From Cryptomeria japonica (lineage: Eukaryota; Streptophyta; Pinopsida; Cupressales; Cupressaceae), in NCBI RefSeq assembly GCF_030272615.1, contig NC_081414.1, positions 656,468,292 through 656,532,291 of the forward strand: a DNA stretch of 64,000 bases, written 5' to 3'. Within the stretch, counting starts at the first letter, position 1. Each line of letters opens with the position of its first letter. Under the pieces are notes generated by a model, which was not told the origin of the DNA, ran no database searches, and worked only from the letters and a program-made list of their open reading frames with translations. Below are positions 1-12,708 of this stretch, one piece after another. Made by a program: the position numbers and the translations under genes.

Positions 1-101
1 TTAATCTTACTTAACCTTCCTTACATGATGCCTCTCTAAGTGAAAAGGTATGGAGGTACATTGATTTATCTTCTCCTAAACTTGGTCTTACCAATGGGGG
101 C

Positions 102-1380
102 ATGTTAGTACAACAAGAGGTTATGAACACTTCTTCCAAAGATATCCTTCCTAAGAATGAATCTTTGGAGAAATATTTTCATCTCCCTCCTAAAGAATAC
201 TCCCCTCATGAGGTTGAATTTGTGCATGAAGATTTTATTGTCCCTACTTTTCCTAGTGATGGCATTTCCTCTTTTGATTTCAACAAAATTCCCACTAGAG
301 ATGATGCATTAATGAGAAATTCTTGCCCTTCTCCTAAAGCTTTTCTTATCCTTAAAGATTCCTTAGAGGAAGAAGATAAAATCATAATTAATTTCCTTAA
401 TGCTCTCTCCCCTAAAGATCCTATTGAAGACATTTTGAGGAAAGAGGATCATTTAAATACATGTAGTGATTCTCTCCTTCCTAAGGATGAATGATAAAAG
501 AAAAATATGATCCCTTCTTCCAAAATTGGCATTAGCAATAAGGACATCTTTGTGCAAGATATTTATAATATTTTTCCTTAATGACCTCACTATTTGGGAT
601 GAACCATTAGAAGAAGGTGTTTATTATTATCTCCCCCATAAGAGAACCCTAGCCAAAGAGGATGAAAACATGACTGATGACTCCCTTGATAGCATCTCAC
701 CTTCCATAAATCTCAATCATTATCCCTCTAAAAGTAAAGGATCTCCCTCTCCTCAACTTGGTTCTACTCATAAGGATACCCTAGTTCATGGTAAGATTGT
801 TGACATCTCTTTCAAAGATCTCCCTCTCAAAGGTGAGACTTTAAAGAGTAATGTTGATATTTCTCCTAGAGAGTTTATTCCCCATGTAGATCCTTTGGTG
901 ATATAGGATGATATGACCTTTCCTACTTTTCCTCCTAAAACGTCAATGCCTACTTCTTGTCTCCCTCCTAAAATTAGTCTTATCCATGATAACATTTTAG
1001 TTTAAGGAGAGACTATCAACAATTCTTCTAACAATCTCATTCATTCTTCTTCTAAGGACACCTTCGATATTTCTAAACCATCATCAATCAATTTGATACA
1101 TGTGAATGAAACACCTAATAAACACCTCTTCACAGTTCAAGGTGCTTGTCCTTCTCAAAATTTTCAGTGTAAGCTTATCATAGTGGTTCAAGGTGGTTAT
1201 GCTAATGATTATTTTTGTACTCCTAAGAAACCTATTATTACTATGCAAGGAGGTTATCCTACTAAGAGCCCTTATGAGTATGCTAAGAAAATTACTAGAG
1301 AGAGTTATCATACCTTTTGTCATACGTACAACACAAGAAATGATAGTAAACTTAGTCCTCCTCTAGTTATCCCAACTTAA
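102..1380 (+). pseudogene. Tat-type gag/pol spacer polypeptide remnant
   Basis: Three open stretches (102-494, 526-906, 1093-1380) lie in line but are separated by stops and frame changes. They are low-complexity, rich in Ser, Pro, Lys and Asp, with recurring LPPK/ISPRE-like phrases. The last stretch holds three imperfect copies of a roughly 20-residue unit centred on VQGAC, VQGGY and MQGGY. I recognise no catalytic domain here. The assignment rests on position, since a Tat-type protease follows in the same orientation. Function is likely a linker between gag and protease, inferred only. Confidence 0.5.
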
Positions 1381-1469
1381 CTTCCTCTCTCTCAACCTAT
1401 TCTTCCACAAGCACCTCGTATATAAAATCTTAGCAAGGAGTATGATCTCATTGAACAACCTAAGACCAC

Positions 1470-2244
1470 CCCTGCTAAGATTTCTATTTGGGATTTGGTT
1501 CAATCTTCACCTACTTATCATGGGATGTTGCAAGATGATTTGAAAAGATTAGATGTCTCACCTGCAGTGACATCTAATAACATGACTTCTTTGATTGATC
1601 CTATGAACAAATCCAAAGCTCAAATTATATTCACACGAGATGAGTTACCTTCTCCTGAAATCCAAAATCAATATGATCCTCTTATGATTATGGTTATTAT
1701 CCATGATAGTGCTATAAGATGAACCCTTGGGGACAATGGATTTGGCCTTAATGTTTGTGCTATGGACATATTTGATAGGATTAAAATGGATCATTCTCTC
1801 ATCGAATCTTCTTCTCTTACTATTCGAGGCTTTGATAATGTTTATAAATAATGTCTGGGTTTCACAACCTTTCCTATTAGGGTAGGTCCTATTGTATTAC
1901 CTACACCTATTCATGTTATGCCTAGTAATTTGACATATAACATTCTATTAGGGAGACCTTGGATTCATAGAATACAATTTGTCCCTTCAACTTTGCATAG
2001 GCAAGTCAAATTCTTTTTTAACAATATGAAATACACTTTGTTTGTTGCCAAATCTCAAGAACCATTAAAATCTGGATCTTCTTGTTCAAATACATCTATT
2101 TCCTTTAATGATGTTGTTCCTTCTAGTACTCCTGATTCTTCTACTCAATTAGAATCTCCTCCCAAGGACATCTTTTCTCCCAAAAAAGTGCTTGCAAATG
2201 ATGATTGGGGATCTCTAGACTTTACCCCTACTTTTATAGGATAA
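1470..2244 (+). pseudogene. Retroelement aspartic protease domain, Tat type, broken
   Basis: The conceptual product starts with an ISIWDL phrase that precedes the protease in Tat elements. It continues through a degraded active-site loop (DNGFGLNVC at about 1735-1761, in place of the usual D-G-S/A-x-L-N-V-C) and ends with the family signature YNILLGRPWIH (about 1936-1968) followed by VPSTLHRQVKF. An in-frame stop at 1720-1722 and another near 1849 break it. The domain would cleave the gag-pol polyprotein in intact relatives. A real function for this copy is excluded by the stops. Confidence 0.75.
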
Positions 2245-2316
2245 TATAGGGTACCTTGGAAAGAATCTAAGACTAAGAAGGAAAAATCTAAGGAGGAAGC
2301 TAAAGAGAAACTTACT

Positions 2317-2745
2317 TTGTCTAAACAACTAAGTAACCATTTTGTGGCTACTTCTAATTCAAATTATTCTTCAAATCCTTCCTCTAATTCATATAGCATT
2401 GATACCTATGAGGCATCACCATATCGATCTGATTTAGCATCCCTTTATGGTCTTGGTTTTCACATTTTAGCTAAGAGTGGCTATTATGGCAATGGTTCTA
2501 GTGCAAATGAACAAGGAATTAAAGTTCCTTTTGAACATAATACACATGAAGCTTCATTTGGACTTGGATATAATCCTTCTAAGCCCACCAAATCATCTAA
2601 AAGACCACCTCTCAATGTGAGTACTATATTTAGTAGTGATGATAACCTCACCTCGATTAAATCATCTTCTACTTCTTCCAACACTTATCCCCTTCATAAG
2701 GAAATCTTGGTGATGAACAAATCTCTTTATGAATCTCCTCAATAA
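2317..2745 (+). pseudogene. G-patch-like domain remnant of the Tat polyprotein
   Basis: After a Ser/Asn-rich stretch the frame reads GLGFHILAKSGYYGNG, then an EQGI step and SFGLGYNPSKP, the glycine spacing of a G-patch (RNA-binding, Gly-rich) domain. G-patch segments are known downstream of the protease in betaretroviruses and in some plant Ty3/gypsy elements. The related element at 21938-28729 carries a similar segment near 24580-24660. After the stop at 2743-2745 no further pol domain follows, so any RT is lost or was never present in this family. Confidence 0.6.
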
Positions 2746-4460
2746 ATTTTTAATCCCACTTATGAGGCTTTATTTTCTACTCATTCTAAAATCCCTTTTT
2801 CTAGGAATAAGGCTCTAATGAATTACACTTATCCCTCTCTTAAAATTTCTTGTGTAAAAGAGAAGTATGACTTACTAGCCTATTCTTCTCCCATAAAATT
2901 CTCCCTTTCTAAAGACCCTTTAAGCTTCATCATCTTATACATTTTTTTAATCTCACTTATAGTAAGAATTTAACATGTCAAATTCAAATACCGCATTCAA
3001 TCTATCATGTCATTAAATAACATTAATGGATATTATGTTGCTCATCATTATGTGACATTAATAGCTCACTTATTGGGGGATCATTGTCATTCATGATGGT
3101 ACAATTTCATGTGCAATCATACTTTTGGAAGAAACATAATAGCTTATGTCTATCTCATCTCTTCTCCCTATATATACAAGGGGAAAGAGTGATTTCAAAC
3201 ATCTATCCTTCTTAAGATTAAAATTTCCCCTTTGTGATGTAGTCTCTTCGATAAGGAATTCTTATTGATTGTAGAGGTGTATTCATATGTCAATTCCTTC
3301 TCTCATATTGGAACAAGCATCCCTAATATGGATCTTAAGTACATATCCTTAATTGGGACCTCCTCCTTGGTGTTGGAAGTCTTTGATCATTCATCAATTT
3401 CTTTTCTTCATTGAGTAGTATCTTTTATAATAAACCCTTCTATTTTGTGCATGTGCATATCCTTGATGATGATCTCTTGCCTTCTTTTATAAGAGTGTTA
3501 TTATAAATAATATCTTTGATGTCATCTCAATCCTCTTATATTTTCAAATCTCTTGCATTCATTCATTCTAGAAGATGTTATATTTGTCAAAGACAACTCC
3601 ACTTGAAGGTAGATGTCTTTTGAACAAAGATCTCTTCTCCTCCAAGGATCTCCTATACACTTCAATAGAAAGATATTTATTTTGAACTATCTTATCATTG
3701 CTTGACAAGTATTCCCTCTCTTTCATGGATTTATGACATCGTTTCATGATGGATATATTCTTGGTGTCAAAGGAAGATATCCTTGTTCTACTTGCACACA
3801 CATGCATGAGGTTGGGTGGAACTAACAATGTTCTCACTCTCCTCCCTTACATGGATCACCCAGATAGACTCTGGGGGCTATTTTTTTATGTCCTTCTCTC
3901 CATGGGTCACCTAGTTTTAGGGGAAAGATGTCCATGGTTCCTTTTCTCTTCTCATGGATCACCAAAGTGAGTATTCATGCTTTCTATCTCTTCTTCCTTC
4001 TCTTTGCATTTGTTTCCATTTAAATCTTTCATCTTGTGTTAGAGAGCTCGAAAATCCTCAAACTCTTTGTTGTGTTGGAATTGAGGCTTAGTTCTCTTTC
4101 TTACCAAATGATTCTCCATTAGTTTTTGATCTTGTATCAAATCTTATTGTGATCATTTTTCTTCAATCTTCTTTCACAATTCGATGTTGTAAACATGATA
4201 CCCTATTTCAACTCACTAAATTAGCAAGCCGAAATAGGGGGGCATATAGCTACCCTTGAATTTTCATCACCTTCCTTAGTAAGCATTGAAGTGATTTTGT
4301 GATTTTATCTAACATGTGTTTTTGTAGGGTGTGGATCCTAAATGCATACTGTAGATACCATTGGGGCCTTCATCTGACAATTTGTGGATATATCCTTTTT
4401 CAAATGATATTTACTTTTCTTTACTTTAGCTTGTATATGCACGTAGTGTGATATGATAGC
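2746..4460 (+). other. Non-coding 3' region of the Tat element
   Basis: No domain is recognisable. The part at about 3565-3990 matches 26245-27095 in the neighbouring Tat element (shared words such as GAAGGTAGATGTCTTTTGA and TCTTCTCCTCCAAGGATC), which shows the two are related. The second element has an extra tandem-repeat block inside this stretch that is absent here. Confidence 0.6.
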
Positions 4461-4476
4461 TAAAGTGGGGGATAAA
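4461..4476 (+). other. Polypurine tract before the 3' LTR
   Basis: TAAAGTGGGGGATAAA lies directly before an LTR starting TGTAG. The same word precedes the right LTR of the element at 21938-28729 (27518-27533). It is the expected plus-strand primer site. Confidence 0.75.
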
Positions 4477-6150
4477 TGTAGTGTCATAAATTGTACACCC
4501 TTGCTAAGGTGGTACAATTTCACACTTAGGTTAGCACCCACATTAGTGTGTTTGCATCTTGCATTATTATTTCCCTTTAAGCATTTAATTAATTTAATTA
4601 AATCTGAAGTCCTATTTTATCACTTCATACATCATGAAATTGGGCCCTTTACCCTAAGTGTGCCCCTTTTTATTTTATTCCTCCAATAAATCATTTAATT
4701 ATAAACCCTAATTATGTCCTATTTTGACCTATAAGGCATGATTTCGCATATCAAAACACCTTGAAATCAGCTATATCTTTAGGATTCACTCTAACATCAT
4801 CATATCTAACGACCATAAAAATTTTGTGTAAAGTTGGTTGAACTGTGGCGAGAGTGCACACGGTCCTCGACTTTTTTACCAAAATTTCGAGACCATAATT
4901 CTATGATATTATAATACTTAACCCCAAAATATTGGTGGTAAATTAAATTCCTAGGTCATCCTAAAGGCGAAATTAAGTCAAAATTAAGATCTAGGGATTC
5001 ATACATAAGAGCTCTCTTTCTTCATTTGAAGGGATCTTTCTAAGAATCTAAGAGAAGGTTTTGGAGCATAAGGAGCCTTCTATGTAGTGAAAGAGAAGAC
5101 TATTTGGATTCTTCAACAATATTCAACAATATTCAACAACATTTCATCAAGCATTCATCATCAATTAGGAGCCTTGAAGATATTGAAGAGTAATAGGAGA
5201 TCTTGTGGCAATATCTCTCCCTTGGGGATTTGTATGATTTAATGTTATATTCATATCTTTGTATGAGCTTCTTTACATCAATTTGCACATTTACATTCAT
5301 GCTTTAGATCATTTATCATATTTGGTTTGAATCATTGTTATTTACATTCACATTTACATTTAGGGTTTACTCTCATGGGTAGGGTAGCTTTAGTTTCTTT
5401 CATTTTAGGATCTTGCATGCACACAAGGTTCGAGCACACACATTTTCAGTACATTATCAGCTATTTGTGGAGGTGGAAATAACCAATAGAGGGTTTTGAC
5501 TAAGGCAAAACCCTATATAGCCACCCAAAACTTCCCTTTTCAGTTGCAAGTGTAGAAACAGGTACCCAAAGGCACCTTCAGCTTAGCAAAAGGCACTGGA
5601 ATCACCCAGAATCATCAAATCTACCCTAATTTGCTTGGGACAGGGGTGTGGTACCCTAGTCCTACCAAGGACAGTGGCGTGACGCCATGGTCTCTCTACT
5701 TTTTAGTGATTTTTAGCAAGTTGTAGCTTCAGGATCTCAGATTTGTAGTGTCTCAGTTGCAGCTTCCTGTTTGTAGAAACAAGATACTGGTGTGGCACCC
5801 TAGTCTAGGTTAGTTTGGTTCAATCTGTAGCATCAAGTAAACATCCATAATCCTCCCCCTTTCATGCTTTCAGTATCTCAGTTTTAGATCTACAAGTTTG
5901 TTCAATTTCAAGTTCATTTGTGCTTCATTTTGTATCTCCTAGTCTAGGTGATCATTCAAACCCTAGTTATTCTCATCATTTGCAACAAGAGGAATATAAA
6001 CCCTAAGAGGTAATCCTTGGTGCTCTCTTTCTCACAAGAAGTAGACAAAGTGATCTATCTCCCTAGGCTCTTTTGTACTCCCAATGTGTTGGCAAAAGTG
6101 GTATTAGGTGCTAGTCATTAGGTCTCGCTTTTCTCGCCCCCACAACAACA
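4477..6150 (+). repeat. 3' LTR of the Tat element (right end approximate)
   Basis: Begins TGTAGTGTCATAAATTGTAC right after the polypurine tract. Near its end it shares the phrase TTTGACTAAGGCAAAACCC (5494-5512) and a following CCC-rich stretch with the LTRs at 21938 and 27534. The right end is placed at CCCCCACAACA near 6150, where the sequence changes to unrelated AT-rich DNA. No second copy is in the window to fix the end. Confidence 0.55.
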
Positions 6151-9100
6151 TCAATAAAACCATTTTTTTATTTTAGTGAAATCAAATAATATTTAAAATA
6201 TAATGTGCATACTTAATGATATATATCAAAAAAATGATGACCCTTGTTCATTAAAATATGACCATGTTACTAACGTTTTAGATGTTTTCATACGTATATC
6301 AGACTTCTATTATAGTCCCACTATTAATGTGGTGAGAGGAAATATATAGTTGTGACTTTACATTCGCCCAAGTCATTACTAGATGGCATGGAAACATTCA
6401 TTAAAAAAGATATATAATTAAAACAAAACTATACACTATTAATATAATATATCCAATTCATGTATAGCTCAAATGTACATCCATTAATGTTCTAGAATTC
6501 ATTTATAGATTAGTGGATGCATATATTGGCTTCATGACTAACCATTACATGAAAAATTGAATGTATATTTATAACTATCATTTTGGTATCCAAATTGTAG
6601 ATAGTAGGCTTAGAATGATAAAAACCTAGATGATGTGAGAAAACCCATCATCACCAATTAACAATCATTTTAGTATTATGATTATTTTGAAAACCAAATG
6701 ATAGATACTATGAAGTGAGTTAAAATATGACAAGAAGCAATGAGGAACATCATCCAAACATACAAATTTCTTTTACATTAATGATGCCTTTGAATTTGGA
6801 GCAATATGGTATGGTTGTGCTGCAAAATTTGTTACAAATATTATGCTAAGAGATGAATTAAAAACCATCAAGATTAAAAACCTTAGCTAAGATATTAAAT
6901 ACAATATGAGGTAGAAATACCTTTTAATATCCTCAAATTTATGTCCTTTTGATTAAATAATGATCCCTAAAAATGGTAAGAACAAGCTAATTTAGAGTTT
7001 CAACAAATCATTTATGAATTTTTTAATTAATTTTGTCATTATTATTGTAACTAACATATGAAAATACAAACATTTTGATGAATAATGGATTCTAGGTGGA
7101 GAAACACTTTTATAGTGTCCGCTATATCTAATTTAGTCATAAATTATATTTGGTATGTATGGGGGATCGGTGAGTTTGGAGAGTAAATTGTGTGGGTGTT
7201 TCAAACTTCAATGGTCAAAGATAAATTATACAATTAAGGTGTCTGAAATGGGCGGAGTCTAATAAAAAAACCCAAAAAGGTGAGGGAATTTTTGAATTTC
7301 ATAGGTTGGGAGTTAGACACACATTATGAAAAGTAGTTGAGGAGAGAGAAAGTTAAAATTCAAAATCGAAAAGAGTACTCAACAAAAAGGTTTAAGAGTT
7401 AGGAGTTTCAAGTTGGTGAAGAGCATGATGTGAAGCGATGTTTAGAATTTTGATAAAATCTAAAAAAATTTAAACATGCTGGATTAGGATCATAGGAAAC
7501 AAGTACCCAAGTATAGAAAATCCTACAACTCCAACTATAATGAACAACTTCAAGAAAAATCAAGTCAATAGTAAAAAATTAGGGGATGTGAAAGGATTCA
7601 AAAGATAGGAAAAATTTTAATATGAAGGAAATTAGAGGTTGGGCATGAGAAAGATTAAATGCCAAGAAGGGGAATTTTGATTAATTGATAAGTATAGAGA
7701 TAAATTATGATGATGGGTGAATGATGGATAAACCTACAAGTTTAAAATTCCAACAACTTGCATAGACATAGGATTTGATTAGAAAATACCTTAAAATTAT
7801 AACTTTTTGGACTTCTTGCAATTATTAGCACTTGGAGAATGACACACAACAATACATAGAAAAAAATTGTCTCGCATGGGAAATTAACTAAGACTATATC
7901 ATGGTGGTTATAGTTGATTATTTTAAAATAGTTGAGACAGACAAAAGGCAAGGGAAAAGAAAAATGGAATTACAAATTGAAGTCCCAACAAGGGTAACAA
8001 AAAGAATGATTCTATAGCATAACACTTAAGAGTTATTAGATATAGTTAAAATAGAGGTGATGCTCATATATCTATTCAAGTCATGTGATAATAAATGATC
8101 TCAAATGTGTATCAAGGTCACTCAGAATCAAATATTAAGAAACAAGGCGCCAGAAAGAACATAACTAATGGATTTACAACAATATAAAAAATCTATGGTG
8201 TATATTGAGCATCTTTGATTTCATCATTGCCTCACCTATTGGTCCTTAATTCTATTATATTCTCTTGTTAATACTATTATCAACTAGTAGATCTAGGGTA
8301 GAGGATGGATATTTGATAAGAAAATGGTGAACGCCAATTCAATATGCATATGAATGGGTGCAAAAAGTATTAGTGTATTCATGAGAATGGATGGATGTTG
8401 GTTATGTGTGAAAAATATGAGAGATGGAAGACATAATAAGCTAGGAAACGGACATAGAATAGGAAGTATAATGAGGTGCATGGATGGAAATGGATTGAGG
8501 TATTAAGAAAGAAATAGATATTGTATAAGAAAGGATGGAAGATGTAGGAATATAGTGAAAAAAAGGTGTTAAGATTAGTTGGTTAGTGGTGGATGAGATA
8601 GCCATGAAGGTAATATAGAAGAAGGTTGGAAATTGGAGAAAGGATAAACAATGAATATTATGTACTAGTGTAAGTATGAGAACACTAGGTAATATGTGAA
8701 TACTGAGAATCGCAGGTTTAAAAAGGCGAGGATTTTGTAGATTTTGTGAATTAGGGATTTTTAGTTTTGTTAAGCTTGGAAAGGTTTGAATCCCTCAATT
8801 TTAATCATCTGGCTATTACAGTAAGTCTTTTTTTTTTTTTGCAAAGAGTGGCCACAACAGGTTCCAATTGCATGTTTAAAGACACAATGTTTTTCATATT
8901 TTTTTCCTAGCTGTGAATGGAGGTCCCTTTTTTTTTAAGAGTAATAAAGGGTTATTGGTTGTTTAGGTTTTTTCTAGGTCATGTTAGTATGCTCTAAACT
9001 ATTTCAAATAATATATATTTGTCATGGACTAATTAAGAAATTATTATAGGTCTAGTACTAGGTTAGATTTTTAAAACCTATAAAAATAAATTTAATTAAA

Positions 9101-10479
9101 TAATTTAAAAAGGTTGGACTTAAAAGACAAAAGGTCAATTAAGAATTATATTTTTAAAATGTCTAAGAATTATATTTTATTTCATGATTACTTTTTTTCT
9201 TTTAGTACATTTCCATTCTATATTATAATTAAAATTGTTTCCTACTGAGGTTAAGAAATTAAATTAACCTCAATTATTTTATTTTTATATTTCACTCTTT
9301 ATTTTTTAAGGAAAGCAATTTATTTATCACTCTAATTGATACAGATTGCCATAGTAGGAAATAGGGAAATCTACAAAGAATGTAATGAGCAACCATGAAC
9401 TCAAATTCTAAGAAAAATTCCTACTGAACCAATAAAGCAAAAGAGATGAAATTGGAAAATGTAATCATGAAAGAGAAAAGTGTTAGTTGAATGGGGAGAA
9501 GATTTTAGAAAGTGGAGGAGTTAAGTAGAAATAGATGGAAGAGTTTGAGTGGTGAGAGAATTTAGAAATGGAATAGTTACAAGGTTAAAATCAGTAATTT
9601 AAATTTATTAATTTCATCCACATTTAGGATAATTAAATAAATTTCAAATTTTTTTAATTGTGAGAATTGAATTAAGGGATTATTAGAATAGTTAAATAAT
9701 AGTAGAGGAATAATTAGTTAGGATAATTAAACAATAGGGATTATTTAATTAAAAGTGGGATCAAATAATCTAGATAATTATTTAGCTATAGAAGTATAAA
9801 TAGGTTGAGTCATTAATGAATCGAGGTTAATTGATTAAAGAGAGATTAACAATTATTTAATTATATTGAATTAGAAAAAGAATATTAGTGCTAATAAAAC
9901 TATTTAATTAGCTTAGATGAAATGTTAGTGAAAAATGTCATTGGAAACCTAGGACAGTTTTGAGTGTCCACACAAACATTAACATAGACTAATATTCATT
10001 TCAAAATGGTATAGATAATTTTCAGCTCTTTAGTTTGTAAAAGTTTAATAACATGTTATTAGTTATGGATAGATATTTATTTTGATAAAGAGGGATGAGT
10101 TATTGAGTTTAGTTATAATATGGATTTGTTTATTTTCAAATTCTTAGGTGCATTTTTCTAGAAATATTATCATTTATTTTTATTGAGACCAACATGTAAT
10201 AATTTTAGTATTGAAATTTTTTGAATGAGTTTTGCATGCGGTTGGAAGGAATCTCTTGGTTTAAAGGTGAAGGTGTAGGGTACTCTCCTATTGCAAGAAT
10301 GCACGCATGAAGATTGTTCCAAATTAGTGTTAGTATCATGTGGGGACTTACGTGTGGATGGTCACCTCCTTACCCCTAACATCCATGATGTGGTATACCT
10401 CCAAGTGATGGTGGTTCCTTTCCCTTGGTATTTCTTCATTCTTCTCTAGAGAAAAAATGTGTGGAAAATCAGAAGGTTG
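6151..10479. other. No gene recognised; AT-rich intergenic DNA
   Basis: Both strands are dense in stops. The open frames at 7742-7951 and 8293-8481 (minus) have no recognisable domain and biased composition. There is a poly-T run at about 8827-8840. The 9600-9910 stretch is made of ATTTAATT-rich words. No terminal repeats or domain were identified. Confidence 0.6.
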
Positions 10480-11330
10480 TCATTCCCAAGGGTAAGGTAA
10501 GTGGTTCCTTTCACTCTTTGAATATGTTTTATGTCAAGAAATCTTATGGGCTTTAGAAGCATATTTTCAATAGTGAGCAACATGCCACTACTAATATAGA
10601 CTTTGCAAAGTGTTATAAGACTAGAACACGTTTAGATATTAAAGACCCTTCCTTGGATAGGAATTTTGCCAACATGGAGAACTTCTTTGTCGGTAAAGTC
10701 ATTTGAAGATGCCCTAATATTGTTGTTGTGAGAAAATGGGTTGCTTCTTAGTGGGTTAATAAAGGAAGTAAGACCATTTTTGTGCTACCTAAAAGGTTTT
10801 ATACTTCACATTAACTATGTTGAATGGTCCTTGATTCTTTAGTAAGAAGTACCTCCTTTTGTGCAAGTGGTGTTCGGGCTTTGATCCTTCAATTCATTTG
10901 GCTGACACCATCCAAACTTAGGTTCATCTATTGGGGCTGCCATTGAAGTTCTAAGATAAAGAAATTATTGTTGGGATTACTAACTCCATCTATTTTCTCT
11001 CTCTTGGATATGTCACCAAGAATGGAGCTAGGTAGGTCTTTGCTTGCTCTTATGTGTGTGTTGCACCTGAAGCAAAGTTACCATAGTGGATTGTATTGAA
11101 ATATCAAATGGGTAATTGGAACCAACCTTTGGAATTTGAGAAATTGACTCACTTTTTCCAACTTTGCTTGACTATAGTGCACTTATGTAATGTGTGTCTA
11201 AGAGGTGGTCATTAGAAGACTAGTCCACTTCCCCATTATAAAGGGAAGGACCTTATGGCTTCAATTATAGTTCTTGAGGCTAGTGGCTCTATTTATACTT
11301 TTGAGAATTCAGTTTGTTTTTCAATTGTTT
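10480..11330 (+). pseudogene. LINE ORF1 (DUF4283-type) remnant
   Basis: Conceptual translation in shifting frames gives phrases of plant L1 ORF1 proteins: NMENFFVGK (about 10673-10700), VVVRKWV, FVLPKRFY, then a GFDPS-like stretch, DTIQTWVHLLGLPLKF (about 10907-10954), VAPEAKLP, and a degenerate CxxC-x-GH-xxx-P zinc knuckle near 11190-11230. Such proteins bind the LINE RNA. Several stops and frameshifts make it a fossil. It lies just upstream of copia sequence, but ORF1 of this type does not belong to copia, so this is an older neighbour or target. Confidence 0.6.
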
Positions 11331-11499
11331 GAAAGTTTTTAGAGGAGAAGTACTCCCCTCTGGATCCTCCAAATAGTGTGATTACATTAATGATTTCAAC
11401 CTTGGTGAAAGATTTTTTGGTCTCATTTTTTGGATATCTATAGACAAGCCCTTATTAGTATAGGAGATCAAGGATTGGTTGGATTGGTAAATTGATAGA

Positions 11500-12708
11500 G
11501 TGATAATTCTATTGGGAATGTCTACATCTAGTTGTTTGAGGAGGGGGAGTAGAGGTGCATTAGAATATGTGTGGTTGATATATTTAGGTGAATCATTCCA
11601 CATGAGCTCACATTGGGGTTGGTTCATGAATTATGAAGAATATGATGGAGGGAAGGTGTATCTCAATGATTATTATCATCTAAAGATTATTGATTGTGGA
11701 AGAGTAAATATTAGATTCATTGATGGTAGAGTGAATGGGATCGATGGTGTCCTACATATCTTGGGTTTGGCATGGAACCTACCTTTTGGAACTAAATTAA
11801 GTGATGTGGGTGTGCACATTATTTTCTCACAAGGTTCATGCAAGATGACTAGAGGGGATATGGTGCTTTCTAAGGATGTTTGAATTGGCATCTTGTATAA
11901 GTTGGATATATGCAATGTACAGTGTACTAGGTTTTCTAAGGAGTCAAAGTAGAGGACTCTAGATTCTTCATCCACACTATCAGTTGAGATGTGAAGAGAC
12001 ATATTACTTCTACATCTAAGGGTCATACTTTATAGGTACCTAAGGGTGCCAATTCTTTTGACATGAAACTTCTAGTGAAGAAGAAATTATTATGGCACCA
12101 AAAAATTGGTCAAATTTGTAATAAGGGTCTCAAAACCCTAAAAAAAAAATGCCTCATAAAGGGGCTTGATTATTATAATATTGAGTTTTATTTTTGCAAA
12201 CATTGCATTTATGGAAATAAAAAATATGTCTAGTTTTACTTTATTTATTAAAAAATTTCTAGGTTTTTGGATTGATACATTTTGATATTTTTGGTCTTGT
12301 TAATGTCCACACAATTTCCAAATCTATGTATTTTGTATTATTAATTGATAAATATAGTAGATGGACATTTATTTTCTTAGAAGAAAATTTGAAGTCTATA
12401 GTCAGTTAAAGGAGACTCTTATTGAGAATTAGACTTATAGAAAGATTAAGTGTTTGAGGATTGACAATGGTGGTGAGTTTTATTTGGTATATTTTGACAG
12501 GTTTTATGAGGACCATGGGACTAAGAGGCATAAGAAAAATCCATACACCCATCAACAAAATCAAGTCATAGATAGGATGAACAAGACATTGATAGAGATG
12601 GTTAGGAGTATGCTTAGTGGTGTTGGCCTTAATTTTTTTTGGGCCAAAGCTATAGCCATTTTATGTTATTTAGTAAATAGTTCTCCTATATTAACACTTG
12701 TTGATAAA
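11500..12708 (+). pseudogene. Copia protease and integrase, 5' part
   Basis: The open frame at 11500-11883 shows the copia protease loop as WLIYLGESFHMSSH; the catalytic DSG is changed to YLG, so the protease is dead. It continues EEYDGGKVYLND, then GVLHILGLAWNL and SQGSCKMTRGDMVLSK, all family phrases. A degraded histidine/cysteine zinc region follows near 12085-12220. The integrase core resumes at 12454 with RIDNGGEF (second catalytic Asp) and NPYTHQQNQVIDRMNKTL, which holds the PYTPQQN-type motif, and FFWAKAI. It stops at the insertion point, where LVDK is split by the target duplication. Confidence 0.8.
12696..12708 (+). repeat. Target-site duplication, left copy (13 bp)
   Basis: ACTTGTTGATAAA, repeated exactly at 14866-14878, brackets 12709-14865. 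Copia coding sequence (LVDK) continues across the pair. Confidence 0.8.

Larger units (their letters stand above)
1..6150 (+). mobile_element. Tat-lineage Ty3/gypsy LTR retrotransposon, 3' part only, decayed
   Basis: The window opens inside this element, so its 5' LTR is outside. Order seen: spacer-rich gag/pol open frames (102-1380), aspartic-protease region (about 1470-2244), G-patch-like segment (about 2450-2590), a non-coding 3' region, polypurine tract (4461-4476) and LTR start at 4477. No RT, RNase H or integrase is recognisable between the G-patch and the polypurine tract, so this copy is either deleted or belongs to an RT-less family. The 3' region is related to that of the complete element at 21938-28729. 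The LTR end near 6150 is an estimate. Confidence 0.75.
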
